DNA of 40,997 nucleotides from an uncultured Chitinophagaceae bacterium (GTDB lineage Bacteria > Bacteroidota > Bacteroidia > Chitinophagales > Chitinophagaceae). This document shows positions 25,545 through 33,898 of this stretch, one piece after another; positions within the stretch are counted from its first letter, which is position 1; every line of letters starts with the position of its first letter. The notes below the pieces were generated by a model. That model searched no databases and was not told the origin of the DNA. It saw only the letters and a list, made by a program, of their open reading frames with translations. A program made the position numbers and the translations under genes. The stretch covers positions 1 to 40,997 of the forward strand of contig CAIKTE010000235.1 of assembly GCA_903830285.1 (NCBI GenBank). Reading direction: 5' to 3'.

Positions 25545-25943
25545 ATGAAAAGTTATCGTGATTTAGAAATATATAAAGAAGGCAAACGGCTTGCAGTGCT
25601 GATTCATAAATTAACTTTGACACTGCCGAAATTTGAGTTGTATGAAGAAGGAAGCCAGATTCGCCGTTCATCGAAAGCCGTGAAAACTCTGATTGTTGAA
25701 GGATAGGGAAGAAAAAGATACAAAGCTGATTTTATAAAATTTCTAGTATACTCACAGGCAGAATGTGATGAAACAATTGTTCACTTGGATTTTTTATTTG
25801 AAACGGAATCTTTTAAAGATTCAACTTCTTATAATGAATTGAAACAAGAATATGAATCGTTAAGCAAAAGGATCAATAAATTTATTCAATGGGTCGATGA
25901 TAATTGGAATGATTTCCCAAAAGCTGAAACCGGAGACAAATAA
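25545..25943 (+). pseudogene. Four-helix-bundle protein gene interrupted by one TAG
   Basis: An otherwise open frame of 132 codons beginning MKSYRDLEIYKEGKRLAVLI, with codon 54 a TAG (25704-25706). After it the frame continues GRKRYKADFIKFLVYSQAEC and DETIVHLDFLF to a TAA at 25941. Family members known to me read EGYGRKRYK here, so the TAG replaces a conserved Tyr. It belongs to the same broad family as the protein at 20945, but to a different branch (longer, with YEEGSQIRRSSK). It lies between argE and argH and has inverted heptad arms. Either a recent nonsense mutation or, less likely, a read-through site. Confidence 0.9.
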
Positions 25944-25976
25944 CTTGTAACCGGCAACCTGTAACATGAAACCGAT
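25921..25976. repeat. Right heptad arm flanking the pseudogene, abutting argH
   Basis: Eight 7-base words in perfect register, mostly beginning AAC: AACTTGT, AACCGGC, AACCTGT and others. It includes the pseudogene stop, and its last base is directly followed by the argH ATG. Confidence 0.9.
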
Positions 25977-27308
25977 ATGAAACTCTGGCAAAAGGATATT
26001 GATGTAAACAAAGCAGTTGAAAATTTTACTGTTGGTAACGACCGTGAGTTTGATCTATTATTAGCGCCTTTTGATGTGATCGGAAATATTGCACACGCTA
26101 AAATGCTTGCAAGTGTTGGTTTATTGACGAATGAAGAATCAGTTACATTAACGAAAGAATTAAAAAATATATATGCCAGCATTCAGCATTCCTCTTTTAG
26201 CATTCAGCCTAATGTAGAAGATGTACATTCTCAAGTAGAATTTTTATTAACTGAAAAATTAGGAGACATTGGCAAAAAGATCCACAGCGCAAGAAGCCGT
26301 AACGATCAGGTTTTAGTGGATGTGAAATTATTTCTTCGAAATGAGATTGAAGAGTTGGTGAATGAGATTCAACCTTTCTTTCAATTACTCATTCAGCAAA
26401 GCGAAAAATATAAAGCACATTTATTGCCCGGCTACACACACTTGCAATTAGCCATGCCATCATCATTCGGTCTATGGTTTGGGGCTTATGCAGAAAGTTT
26501 GGTGGATGATGTTACAGTATTGCAATCGGCTTATAAAGTTGTTAATAAAAACCCTTTAGGAAGCGCCGCCGGTTATGGTTCTTCGTTTCCTATCAACAGA
26601 ACTCTAACTACGCAGTTATTAGGTTTTGCCGATCTCAATTATAATGTAGTGTATGCACAAATGGGACGTGGTAAAGCAGAACGTATCACTGCACAGGCAT
26701 TGGCAAATGTGGCTGATACTTTGGCAAGATTGAGCATGGATATGTGTTTATATCTAAATCAGAATTTTGATTTTGTTTCTTTCCCAACAGAACTCACAAC
26801 AGGCAGCAGTATCATGCCGCACAAAAAGAACCCGGATGTGTTTGAACTCATTCGTTCCAAATGCAACAGTTTAAAAGCATTGCCAAACGAGATCACTATG
26901 ATGACGACCAATCTTCCTTCCGGTTATCATCGCGACCTGCAATTATTAAAAGAACATTTATTCCCTGCTTTTAAAACATTGAAGGATTGTCTGCAGATGG
27001 CTGCTCTAATGCTCAGTAATATTTCTGTAAAAGAAAATATTGTGGCAGATGAAAAGTATAAATACATATTCAGTGTGGAAGAAGTGAATAAACTGGTATT
27101 GCAGGGTGTTCCTTTCAGAGATGCTTATAAAAAGATAGGCTTGGATATTGAAGCCGGTAAATTCACATACTCAACCGAAGTTAATCATACTCACGAAGGA
27201 AGCATCGGCAATCTCTGCAACGATAAAATAGAAGCCATGATGCAGCAAAACCTTACAGCATTTGATTTTGAAAAAGTTCATGCCGCGATTCAAAATTTAT
27301 TGAAATAA
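25977..27308 (+). CDS. argH: Argininosuccinate lyase
   Basis: 443 residues. It splits argininosuccinate into arginine and fumarate. Motifs: VEDVHSQVEFLLTEKLGDIG, KKIHSARSRNDQVLVDVKL, HLLPGYTHLQLAMP and the fumarase-superfamily signature TGSSIMPHKKNPDVFE. A heptad tract (26177-26211) encodes ASIQHSSFSIQP, at a loop before VEDVHSQ where homologues have variable sequence of similar length. It is the last gene of the operon, followed by a strong terminator. Confidence 0.96.
   Translation: MKLWQKDIDVNKAVENFTVGNDREFDLLLAPFDVIGNIAHAKMLASVGLLTNEESVTLTKELKNIYASIQHSSFSIQPNVEDVHSQVEFLLTEKLGDIGKKIHSARSRNDQVLVDVKLFLRNEIEELVNEIQPFFQLLIQQSEKYKAHLLPGYTHLQLAMPSSFGLWFGAYAESLVDDVTVLQSAYKVVNKNPLGSAAGYGSSFPINRTLTTQLLGFADLNYNVVYAQMGRGKAERITAQALANVADTLARLSMDMCLYLNQNFDFVSFPTELTTGSSIMPHKKNPDVFELIRSKCNSLKALPNEITMMTTNLPSGYHRDLQLLKEHLFPAFKTLKDCLQMAALMLSNISVKENIVADEKYKYIFSVEEVNKLVLQGVPFRDAYKKIGLDIEAGKFTYSTEVNHTHEGSIGNLCNDKIEAMMQQNLTAFDFEKVHAAIQNLLK
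26177..26211. repeat. Heptad tract inside argH
   Basis: CAGCATT occurs twice in tandem, then CCTCTTT, TAGCATT and CAGCCTA in exact register (five words). It is translated in frame. Confidence 0.8.
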
Positions 27309-27317
27309 TTTATTGCA

Positions 27318-27355
27318 GAGTTGCCAACCTTCAAAAGGTTGGCAACTCTTGTTTC
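27318..27355 (+). terminator. Terminator of the arginine operon
   Basis: GAGTTGCCAACCTT (27318-27331) and AAGGTTGGCAACTC (27335-27348) make a perfect 14-bp stem with a 3-base loop, followed by TTGTTTC. It is very stable, though the T-run is short. The hairpin may also be an interspersed palindrome, since TTGCCAACC/GGTTGGCAA hairpins are common in this phylum. Confidence 0.8.
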
Positions 27356-27391
27356 TGTGCTTACTTACAACAGACATACAATAAGTTTCTC

Positions 27392-27667
27392 TCACATACT
27401 ATAAATAAGCAAACCGAAAATAACATTCGCGATCAAGGAAATGAATGTGAGTATCAGCAGGAGATTACACAGATACTTTAATCCGGAATATTCACTATTT
27501 ACATTGGATTTATAAAGGCTTATATACTGAAGAGGCATCAATAACATTGAACTCAATCCAAGGTCTCTGCCTTGTAAATGATCCAGATAATAATGAATGA
27601 TAATTTTGCTGATCAGAAAAAGGATGATAGCATATCCGGATAGAGTATGTAGCAAATGTAAAATCAT
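27392..27667 (-). CDS. Small membrane protein of unknown function
   Basis: 91 residues, strongly hydrophobic, with membrane segments near residues 8-28 and 66-89 and a weaker one near 40-53. The N-terminus HLLHTLSGYAIILFLISKIIIHYYLDH has His residues spaced as in small b-type cytochrome-like proteins, but no family can be assigned. It lies 34 bases downstream of porZ on the same strand and may be its last co-transcribed gene. Confidence 0.6.
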   Translation of the reverse strand: MILHLLHTLSGYAIILFLISKIIIHYYLDHLQGRDLGLSSMLLMPLQYISLYKSNVNSEYSGLKYLCNLLLILTFISLIANVIFGLLIYSM

Positions 27668-27701
27668 TTAAGCTGATTAGAAATTCAAAATCCTTGTCGT
27701 A

Positions 27702-30056
27702 TTATCTTCCTCCAATAAAAACAATTTTAGTGACCATTCTTTCACTGCCATCATCATTTCTTACGATCACCAGATACACGCCGGATAAGGCTTTTACACC
27801 GTTATAATTTTTCCCATCCCAAATGGCCTGTCCGCCCAAAGCCCTTGTTTGATATACCAATCTTCCATTTAATTCAGCAATTTTTACCAGACTATTATCA
27901 GCCAATCCGCGAATTGCAATGCTGCCATTATAATTTGGTGGAACGGGATTGGGGAATACCAGTACATTGCTATTTGTTTCGCCGCCTTCTGTAGCGGTAC
28001 TTCTGAAACTGCAAATGCCGGCAAATGTTGCAATGAACACCTCCCCTGTTTGCGGATCGATGTTTATTTTTTTTACATCATTATGTAAGAGGGGGGAATT
28101 ATCTGCAGTAAAATTATAAAGGATCTTATCTCCTTCAGCAGATACTAACCACAGTCCGTTTTTTGTACCAACCCATTTTCTATTGGCACCATCAACTGCG
28201 ATGCATTGTACAGTTTCGTTCTGAAATAAATATCCTGCAAACTGATCCTGTTTGATGATGGGTAAAATGGCATCGCATTTTTGTTGAAAAACAGAACTGG
28301 CACATTGCACAACTGCAATACCATGATCGGTTCCGATCCAGATAAAACCATTCTTATCTTTTGCCAAACAATACACATTATTGCTGGGTAAGTTTCCGGT
28401 ACCGATGCCCGTTTGAAAATATTTCCATTGATCATCACTTGTTGCATCAATGCTGCTGCCATAATTATAACAGAACACTCCATTGTTTCTCGGGCTCACC
28501 ATCCACAATTGATTGGCATCGTCCACGACGATCTGACTCAATGCATTTTCAATATGCGTGAATGGGATGGTGAAACTTTTCCAGCTACCATCTGCTTTTA
28601 AAACTTTCAGATCCTGCGAAGCCGCGTAATTGCTGATCCATAAATTATTGTTTTGATCGAATACCAATCCGCTTACGCGATAACTTGATACATCACCAAT
28701 GGCAGGTTGCAAATAATTTTGTTTGTAGATCTTGATCTTATCATCTTTGATATTTACTAATCCGCCTCCGTAACTTCCCGCCCAAATGCTTTGGTCACGC
28801 GGATCAGCAGCCAATGCTATAAAATCCAAAACAGAATCCAGTGAAGCAGTATTGTAATAACCTTTATCATCCCAAACATCATTGCTAAATGAATAGATAC
28901 CGTTTCGGTTGTAGGTATAATTCCAGGCATCATCAACTGTTCCGGCTGCTGCATATAGAACATTATTTTGAAAAAGGATATCGCCTGTTGCTGTTCCTAA
29001 CGGACCATTTGGAATAAATCGTTCTACAGTTGTTGAAAAATTAGATAGGCCTCCATAGAGATCAGCCACCCAGATACTGCTGTTATCGATCAATGCATTT
29101 TGCGGAAAAGAAATGATTCCTGCCTGCGCAATTGTTTTGATGATCTTTCCTGTAATATCTAATTCGATCACCCTGCTGGCGCCTGCAGTTGTTCTCTGAC
29201 AAACCGTAAGATTACCAGAAGAAGCATTACTGTTTACGATCGGCCAGGCAGCATCAGCATATAACAGGTTCCAATTATTGTTATTTAAAATAAAAAGGGA
29301 ATCATTTTTTTGTACTATGATCTTATTGTTTGTGAATAAGATATTCTTTACGGCACCTGCACTCAAACCATTGCTGCCGCTTAGATTGAGCCAGTTCTTA
29401 TAATCAGCAAGATTATTAGCATTGAGGGCTGCTCTTTTTAATCCTTCATCCGTAGCGGCATAATAATAAGTAGCATCGGTTGTGAACGCATTTACTTTTA
29501 TCTGAGTTCCGTTACTGCCGATAAACCATGTGTCTTTGATCTCGAATTTTGTAAGATCAGTAACAATGATCCCCAATCCGCTACTCAAATATGCAAAACC
29601 ATTCCTGCAAAAAATATTAGAAATAGACTTATTGCCACTGATCGTACTTCGTTTGATATCACTGATATTTTGAACAATACTCCCTTTCAGCAGATCAAGA
29701 TCACTATTATTATAAGCGATCACCAATTGTTGTGTAAGATCATCCCAGCCAATACAACTCACGCCCATTTCATTGAGCCCAGTTATCTTACTGTAACGTT
29801 CAATTTCATTCGTAGCATCAATACTGAAGAGATTGGTTTGTGTGGCACAATAAATTTTATCTCCCTTCAAAACCTGTATCGTATTTTGATAGTTCAGATG
29901 CTCACGCCAGTAGCCGATAGGTGGAATAGGATTCTGTGCGTAAGAAGTGAAATGTGAAATGTGAAATGTGAATAGCGTGATGATTATTTTAACTGCTGTA
30001 TTTATTACAGTATTGCTCTTGACATTTGACATTTGACTTTTCACCATTGACAACAT
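27702..30056 (-). CDS. porZ: Type IX secretion system protein PorZ-like (beta-propeller)
   Basis: 784 residues from the ATG at 30056. PorZ acts at the cell surface in the type IX system, where it helps deliver anionic lipopolysaccharide to the sortase that attaches cargo. Seen: PIPPIGYWREHLNYQNTIQV after the signal peptide, repeated propeller blades with IYCATQTNLFSID, FIWIGTDHGIAVVQ and KWVGTKNGLWLVS, and a C-terminal domain ending VYLVIVRNDDGSERMVTKIV, like a T9SS-type C-terminal domain. The signal peptide region is built largely from two heptad tracts (VKSQMSNVKSN and FTFHISHFTS), and the start codon lies within one. It begins 18 bases after the permease stop. Confidence 0.85.
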   Translation of the reverse strand: MLSMVKSQMSNVKSNTVINTAVKIIITLFTFHISHFTSYAQNPIPPIGYWREHLNYQNTIQVLKGDKIYCATQTNLFSIDATNEIERYSKITGLNEMGVSCIGWDDLTQQLVIAYNNSDLDLLKGSIVQNISDIKRSTISGNKSISNIFCRNGFAYLSSGLGIIVTDLTKFEIKDTWFIGSNGTQIKVNAFTTDATYYYAATDEGLKRAALNANNLADYKNWLNLSGSNGLSAGAVKNILFTNNKIIVQKNDSLFILNNNNWNLLYADAAWPIVNSNASSGNLTVCQRTTAGASRVIELDITGKIIKTIAQAGIISFPQNALIDNSSIWVADLYGGLSNFSTTVERFIPNGPLGTATGDILFQNNVLYAAAGTVDDAWNYTYNRNGIYSFSNDVWDDKGYYNTASLDSVLDFIALAADPRDQSIWAGSYGGGLVNIKDDKIKIYKQNYLQPAIGDVSSYRVSGLVFDQNNNLWISNYAASQDLKVLKADGSWKSFTIPFTHIENALSQIVVDDANQLWMVSPRNNGVFCYNYGSSIDATSDDQWKYFQTGIGTGNLPSNNVYCLAKDKNGFIWIGTDHGIAVVQCASSVFQQKCDAILPIIKQDQFAGYLFQNETVQCIAVDGANRKWVGTKNGLWLVSAEGDKILYNFTADNSPLLHNDVKKINIDPQTGEVFIATFAGICSFRSTATEGGETNSNVLVFPNPVPPNYNGSIAIRGLADNSLVKIAELNGRLVYQTRALGGQAIWDGKNYNGVKALSGVYLVIVRNDDGSERMVTKIVFIGGR
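29944..29971. repeat. Heptad tract in the porZ signal-peptide region (inner arm)
   Basis: AATGTGA occurs three times in perfect tandem, preceded by GAAGTGA. On the minus strand it encodes FTFHISHFTS, the end of the signal peptide. It is the inverted partner of the tract at 30016-30057. Confidence 0.85.
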
Positions 30057-30057
30057 A
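30016..30057. repeat. Heptad tract spanning the porZ start (outer arm)
   Basis: Six words including CTCTTGA, CATTTGA (twice) and CTTTTCA. On the minus strand the words read as rotations of AATGTCA, near-identical to AATGTGA in the inner arm, so the two tracts form an inverted pair around 44 bases. The porZ ATG is inside. Confidence 0.85.
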
Positions 30058-30059
30058 GC

Positions 30060-30067
30060 CAAATTTA
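30060..30067 (-). promoter_or_regulatory. -7 promoter element just upstream of porZ
   Basis: On the minus strand TAAATTTG matches TAnnTTTG and ends 3 bases before the ATG, implying a leaderless or near-leaderless transcript if used. No matching -33 was clear. Confidence 0.4.
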
Positions 30068-30074
30068 CAGCAAA

Positions 30075-31262
30075 CTATTTATCCTGCACGGCAATGTATT
30101 TGCTGATGGTACGATAATTAACAAACCATAGCACCAACAAAATAACTAAGGCAGTAATGCATGTGTAATAAGAAGTAAATGTGCTCACGAAAATATTTTG
30201 TTCCTGCAATAACTGATGCACTTCAAATTGTAATCCTGTAATAGCGATCAGGGAAATAATAATGATGATGATATTGGAAGGGAAGAACTGTTTCATTAAA
30301 AATCTTTGCAATTGTTTGGGTGATGCACCGAGTGTGATCAGCAATTGAATTTCTTCCTTACAGGATGCAATGGTCAATTGAATGAATAAAGTAAAGACCA
30401 GTAATGCAAACAACAGCATCACCGCACCGGTGATCCAGCTCACGTTCACAATGGCAGTTACAATTTGCCTGTATTTGGAAAATCGTGTTTTATCTGCATC
30501 TGTGGTCAGGCCATTATCTTTCAAATATTGCACCAGTGTCGGATTGCCGGGATCTTTTGTTCGTATTACAACCCTTGATGGTTTTGTATTTTGGGTATTG
30601 CCGAAATTTGTATTGGCCCAGTCATTGAATTCCTGCGGCACCAATAAAGAACTGATCCTGTCACTGAAACCAACGATCCTTCCCTTAAAACTAACAGGAC
30701 CCTTATCGGTATTGATATTTACTTTGAATACGATCATCTTCACAATATCCTGTGTAAGCTGGGGCAGGTTTTGTGATAAGGAGAATTGAAAATTATAGAT
30801 ATCCAGAAACATGTTAGGTGCAATCATTGGAATAAAATCATCGCCTTCTTTCCATTTCCAGTCCTTGCTGTTTACATCGATGAATGCAGTGGGAACACTT
30901 TCAAAAGAAATATCCGTATAAAATGGAAAACGATCACTATTACTTTGTACCGATGCTTTAAATCTGCTGGCAGTGAGGATACCTATATCATCAATAAAAT
31001 GCTGTTGTTTTAATTTACTGAGGTCTTCTTCTTTGAATGTAGCAGTGCCGTACGTTTTATTATTCAAGATCTTATTCAGTACTAAAAAGTTGGCAATACT
31101 GTCCTGATTGGTTTTGCTGTGCAACAGATCATCATAATCCACTTGTATCTGAACAGCTGAAAGAATCAGCAATAAAGCAACCGACAAACCAATAATGGCC
31201 ATCACAAATCTTGTGCGGCCGGAGGATGTTTGAATGAGTTTTTTTAAAAGTGTATTCAGCAT
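30075..31262 (-). CDS. FtsX-like ABC transporter permease
   Basis: 395 residues with the FtsX/MacB-type layout: one N-terminal membrane segment (about 18-40), a large periplasmic domain (about 45-275), then three membrane segments (about 275-305, 325-350, 360-385). The cytoplasmic loop TIASCKEEIQLLITLGASPKQLQRFL is the coupling helix region typical of FtsX/LolC-type permeases. The ATPase encoded upstream (31366-32013) is the likely partner. Substrate unknown; lipoprotein or cell-wall-enzyme control are the usual roles. Confidence 0.85.
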   Translation of the reverse strand: MLNTLLKKLIQTSSGRTRFVMAIIGLSVALLLILSAVQIQVDYDDLLHSKTNQDSIANFLVLNKILNNKTYGTATFKEEDLSKLKQQHFIDDIGILTASRFKASVQSNSDRFPFYTDISFESVPTAFIDVNSKDWKWKEGDDFIPMIAPNMFLDIYNFQFSLSQNLPQLTQDIVKMIVFKVNINTDKGPVSFKGRIVGFSDRISSLLVPQEFNDWANTNFGNTQNTKPSRVVIRTKDPGNPTLVQYLKDNGLTTDADKTRFSKYRQIVTAIVNVSWITGAVMLLFALLVFTLFIQLTIASCKEEIQLLITLGASPKQLQRFLMKQFFPSNIIIIIISLIAITGLQFEVHQLLQEQNIFVSTFTSYYTCITALVILLVLWFVNYRTISKYIAVQDK

Positions 31263-31281
31263 TTATATTTTGTCGATTTGT

Positions 31282-31358
31282 TGTCACCCTGAGGCACTCG
31301 AAGGGTGTTGAACGAAAACCCGTTTTATTTATTATGCTTCGAGTACCTCAGCATGACA
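31282..31358. repeat. Large inverted repeat between ABC ATPase and permease genes
   Basis: The 22-base arm at 31282-31303 (starting TGTCACCCTGAGGC) matches the reverse complement of 31337-31358 at 19 of 22 positions, with a 33-base loop. GTCACCCTGAG...CGAAGGGTG repeats are widespread intergenic palindromes. As an mRNA hairpin it might uncouple ATPase and permease levels. Confidence 0.75.
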
Positions 31359-31365
31359 TTCTGTT

Positions 31366-32013
31366 TTATAATTGTAATTTCCTGCTGTAATTAAAATGTT
31401 CATCTTCATCCAGATCGGTCAAAATAAATCCTGCTTGTCTTTTACTGCATTCTTCTGCGATCAATGATGCGGCTTTTGAAATATTTTCATGATCTAAATG
31501 ACTAAAAGGTTCATCCAGTAATAACCACTCAAAGGGTTGGATCAAGGAACGGATGATGGCAATACGTTGCTGTTCGCCATAACTGCACAAACCTGCTCGC
31601 TGGTTCAGAATGCCTGTCACGCCCAGTTTATCAGCCATTTCGTCGATCATGATCGCTTCATAAAATGGCGCTTGCAGCACTCGTTTCAATTCAATATTTT
31701 CTCTGGCAGTCAAGTTTGGAAATAAACGAAGGTCCTGGAAAACGATACTTATTTTATGCTGACGGATCTCTGCCAAAGTATCACCCGTAATATTTTTTAT
31801 TTCCTGATCGTCATAAAAGACCTGTCCCGAATAATCGTGACGAAGTTTATATAAAGTATGAATGAAGGTTGTTTTTCCTGTGCCGCTGGGTGCTTTGATC
31901 TTAACCCATTCACCATGCTGAAACAGAACCGTTTGATTCCACAGATCTGAATTGCGCTGTGAGAATTTATCCTTTAGCGGAATCGGTACAATTTGTTTCA
32001 GTTCAATCTGCAT
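31366..32013 (-). CDS. ABC transporter ATP-binding protein (FtsE/LolD type)
   Basis: 215 residues from the ATG at 32013 (MQIELKQIVPIPLKDKF). Walker A KAPSGTGKTTFIHTLY; Q-loop SIVFQDLRLFPNLTARENI; signature region LCSYGEQQRIAIIRSL, where the usual LSGG is replaced by CSYG while GEQQR is kept; Walker B WLLLDEPFSHLD. It is shorter than many ATPases and ends soon after the switch region (GFILTDLDEDEH, with Asp where the conserved His usually sits). Partner is the FtsX-like permease gene downstream. Confidence 0.88.
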   Translation of the reverse strand: MQIELKQIVPIPLKDKFSQRNSDLWNQTVLFQHGEWVKIKAPSGTGKTTFIHTLYKLRHDYSGQVFYDDQEIKNITGDTLAEIRQHKISIVFQDLRLFPNLTARENIELKRVLQAPFYEAIMIDEMADKLGVTGILNQRAGLCSYGEQQRIAIIRSLIQPFEWLLLDEPFSHLDHENISKAASLIAEECSKRQAGFILTDLDEDEHFNYSRKLQL

Positions 32014-32052
32014 GGTATCTATAATACAAATTAGATAAAAATATAGCTGTAT

Positions 32053-32102
32053 CAAAAAACAATTGGTGTTCCATTTCGCCTAGCTCAATGTTACACCAAT
32101 TG
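32053..32102 (-). terminator. Terminator after the DUF4836 gene
   Basis: On the minus strand CAATTGGTGT and ACACCAATTG make a 10-bp stem around a 23-base loop, followed by TTTTTTG. It lies between the DUF4836 stop and the ABC ATPase start. Confidence 0.75.
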
Positions 32103-32130
32103 CTTATTACAATCATGGATGAGGATCTAT

Positions 32131-33834
32131 TTAGAAATTACCCATGGAAGGATCTAAGAATAAAAAGTGTTCGAAAGTATCATCCTTTTGATGATTCTTT
32201 ACAATGCGGTTGCTGATATTGGTAAACAGGCTGAGTAAAGTAACCAGACTGTTTTGTTTTTCATTCTTTAAGCGCAAACTGAATTCACTGGCGATCTTTG
32301 ATCCGTCATAATTACTGCTGGTGACGATCGCGTCTTTGAATGTTGCTTTGGCAGTAGTGAAAGTAGAACTGTCGCCGGAAGACATTTTATTGGTCTTAAA
32401 ACTTTCGATCACACTTTCAATATTAACATACATTGCCGAAGATTTTCCTTTGATCTGACTCATGACATCTGCACTGATATTGGCTTTGCTCGATTTGGCA
32501 ATATATTGCGCATAGGTCAGAGAATCACTTGCAACGATCAGATTCTTATCATCCACATGCATATAGATCCCAAATACCTGCAACAAAGAACTTGATTTAT
32601 AAGTATTGTTTTCTTTTACGATGAAACCGCTTTCTGCTGCTTTGTCCATGATCTTATTGAAACTGGCTCTGTCACCGATAGCAGCATTGAACACCATTTT
32701 CATATAAGGCGCTTTTGAATCAGTTTTGTTTTCTCTGAAATTATCGAGATTAAGATCAGATATCGCAACAGCAATATCGCCTTTCAAACATTTATACAGA
32801 TCGGCAGTAGTAATATTTGCTTTTTCCAGATAACCGTTCACTAAAGCATCAACATCCAGTTCTTTCATGATGCCGTCAAATATTTCCGGATTAAAGGAAA
32901 GCAGCATAAGACCATTGATATTTTGTGAAGGATAATTTTCGATCATCGAAGTATTCACTGTGGCTCCTGTATATTTCTTAAAGATGGCACTCAATGTTTT
33001 ATTAGGATAGAAATTTGCTTTTGCAGTGATCTGTCCTTCATCAAAGCTGAAAGTAGATGTTGAATAATTGTCTTGCAATAACTCTGTCAGTTTAGGTATC
33101 TGAAAAGGCATGGCACTTAATGCATTCAAACTGCTGGTGGTAGTGCTGAAAGCATAGGCATCTGCTTTTTCTTTGAACAGATCAGTGAATATTGGCTGAG
33201 ATGCCAATGATTCAGTTTCTGCTTGTGTGTAAAATGTATTGACCAGTCTTTTCAGTTCATCCACTTTATCGATCGAAGGTTGACCGGTATGCATCACAGA
33301 ATCCATCTTCCAGCTTTTTGTTTCTGTGTAATGATAATAAGTGGCAATGATGTTTTTATCTGTCCAGCTGATGATACTGCTGTTATTCAACTGCAGATAA
33401 CTGAATTTTTTTTCATTGATCACTTTTCTTCCTTTCAGTTCATCGGCTTTGCGGATAAACGCAAGGAATTTGGCTGAATCCTTTAATGGGGCTATCAGGT
33501 TAACACTCATGCCCTGCATATTATCGGACAGCTTCTTGTTAGTAGCGAAAACAAAGAACTTAGCATTCCATTCAATACCACATTCCTTAAAATTTTTGAC
33601 TAATTCTTTGTGTTTCGCTTTTGATGAATCATTCTCAAAAACTTTATCGATGATACTGTCTACATTGATATTCAGCACTTTTAATTTGTCTTGTAGTGAA
33701 CCCGCGTCCAATGCTGAAACAAAGACCGCATCTTTAGGTATCAATGCAGCTTCTTTCGGGCCCTTGGAAGAACAAGATGTGATCACTGATGCGATCACAA
33801 TTACATATAATGCCTGCTGGAAAAACTTTCTCAT
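32131..33834 (-). CDS. DUF4836 family lipoprotein
   Basis: 567 residues. Lipobox VITSC with the cysteine near residue 21. The mature start KGPKEAALIPKDAVFVSALDAGSL is typical of DUF4836, a Bacteroidota family of large surface or periplasmic lipoproteins without an assigned activity. Further family-like segments: IISWTDKNIIATYYHY, FDEGQITAKANFYPN and LLSFNPEIFDGIMKEL. Its own terminator follows. The preceding gene on the same strand is the GH3 fusion whose end is 64 bases upstream, so the two may be co-transcribed. Confidence 0.88.
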   Translation of the reverse strand: MRKFFQQALYVIVIASVITSCSSKGPKEAALIPKDAVFVSALDAGSLQDKLKVLNINVDSIIDKVFENDSSKAKHKELVKNFKECGIEWNAKFFVFATNKKLSDNMQGMSVNLIAPLKDSAKFLAFIRKADELKGRKVINEKKFSYLQLNNSSIISWTDKNIIATYYHYTETKSWKMDSVMHTGQPSIDKVDELKRLVNTFYTQAETESLASQPIFTDLFKEKADAYAFSTTTSSLNALSAMPFQIPKLTELLQDNYSTSTFSFDEGQITAKANFYPNKTLSAIFKKYTGATVNTSMIENYPSQNINGLMLLSFNPEIFDGIMKELDVDALVNGYLEKANITTADLYKCLKGDIAVAISDLNLDNFRENKTDSKAPYMKMVFNAAIGDRASFNKIMDKAAESGFIVKENNTYKSSSLLQVFGIYMHVDDKNLIVASDSLTYAQYIAKSSKANISADVMSQIKGKSSAMYVNIESVIESFKTNKMSSGDSSTFTTAKATFKDAIVTSSNYDGSKIASEFSLRLKNEKQNSLVTLLSLFTNISNRIVKNHQKDDTFEHFLFLDPSMGNF

Positions 33835-33898
33835 GTTATTTAGTTTGAACTAATACGAAGATAAAGCTTTAGTCGGGCTGTTTGTGTTGATTATATGG

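Noticed and set aside
20945-25943. Diversity-generating retroelement (the four-helix-bundle fold is shared with Avd)
   Set aside because: No reverse transcriptase gene and no template/variable repeat pair were seen anywhere in the window.
19761-25976. CRISPR array or tandem satellite as explanation of the heptad tracts
   Set aside because: There are no spacers of constant length and no constant repeat; words vary within a tract while the 7-base period and inverted layout persist.
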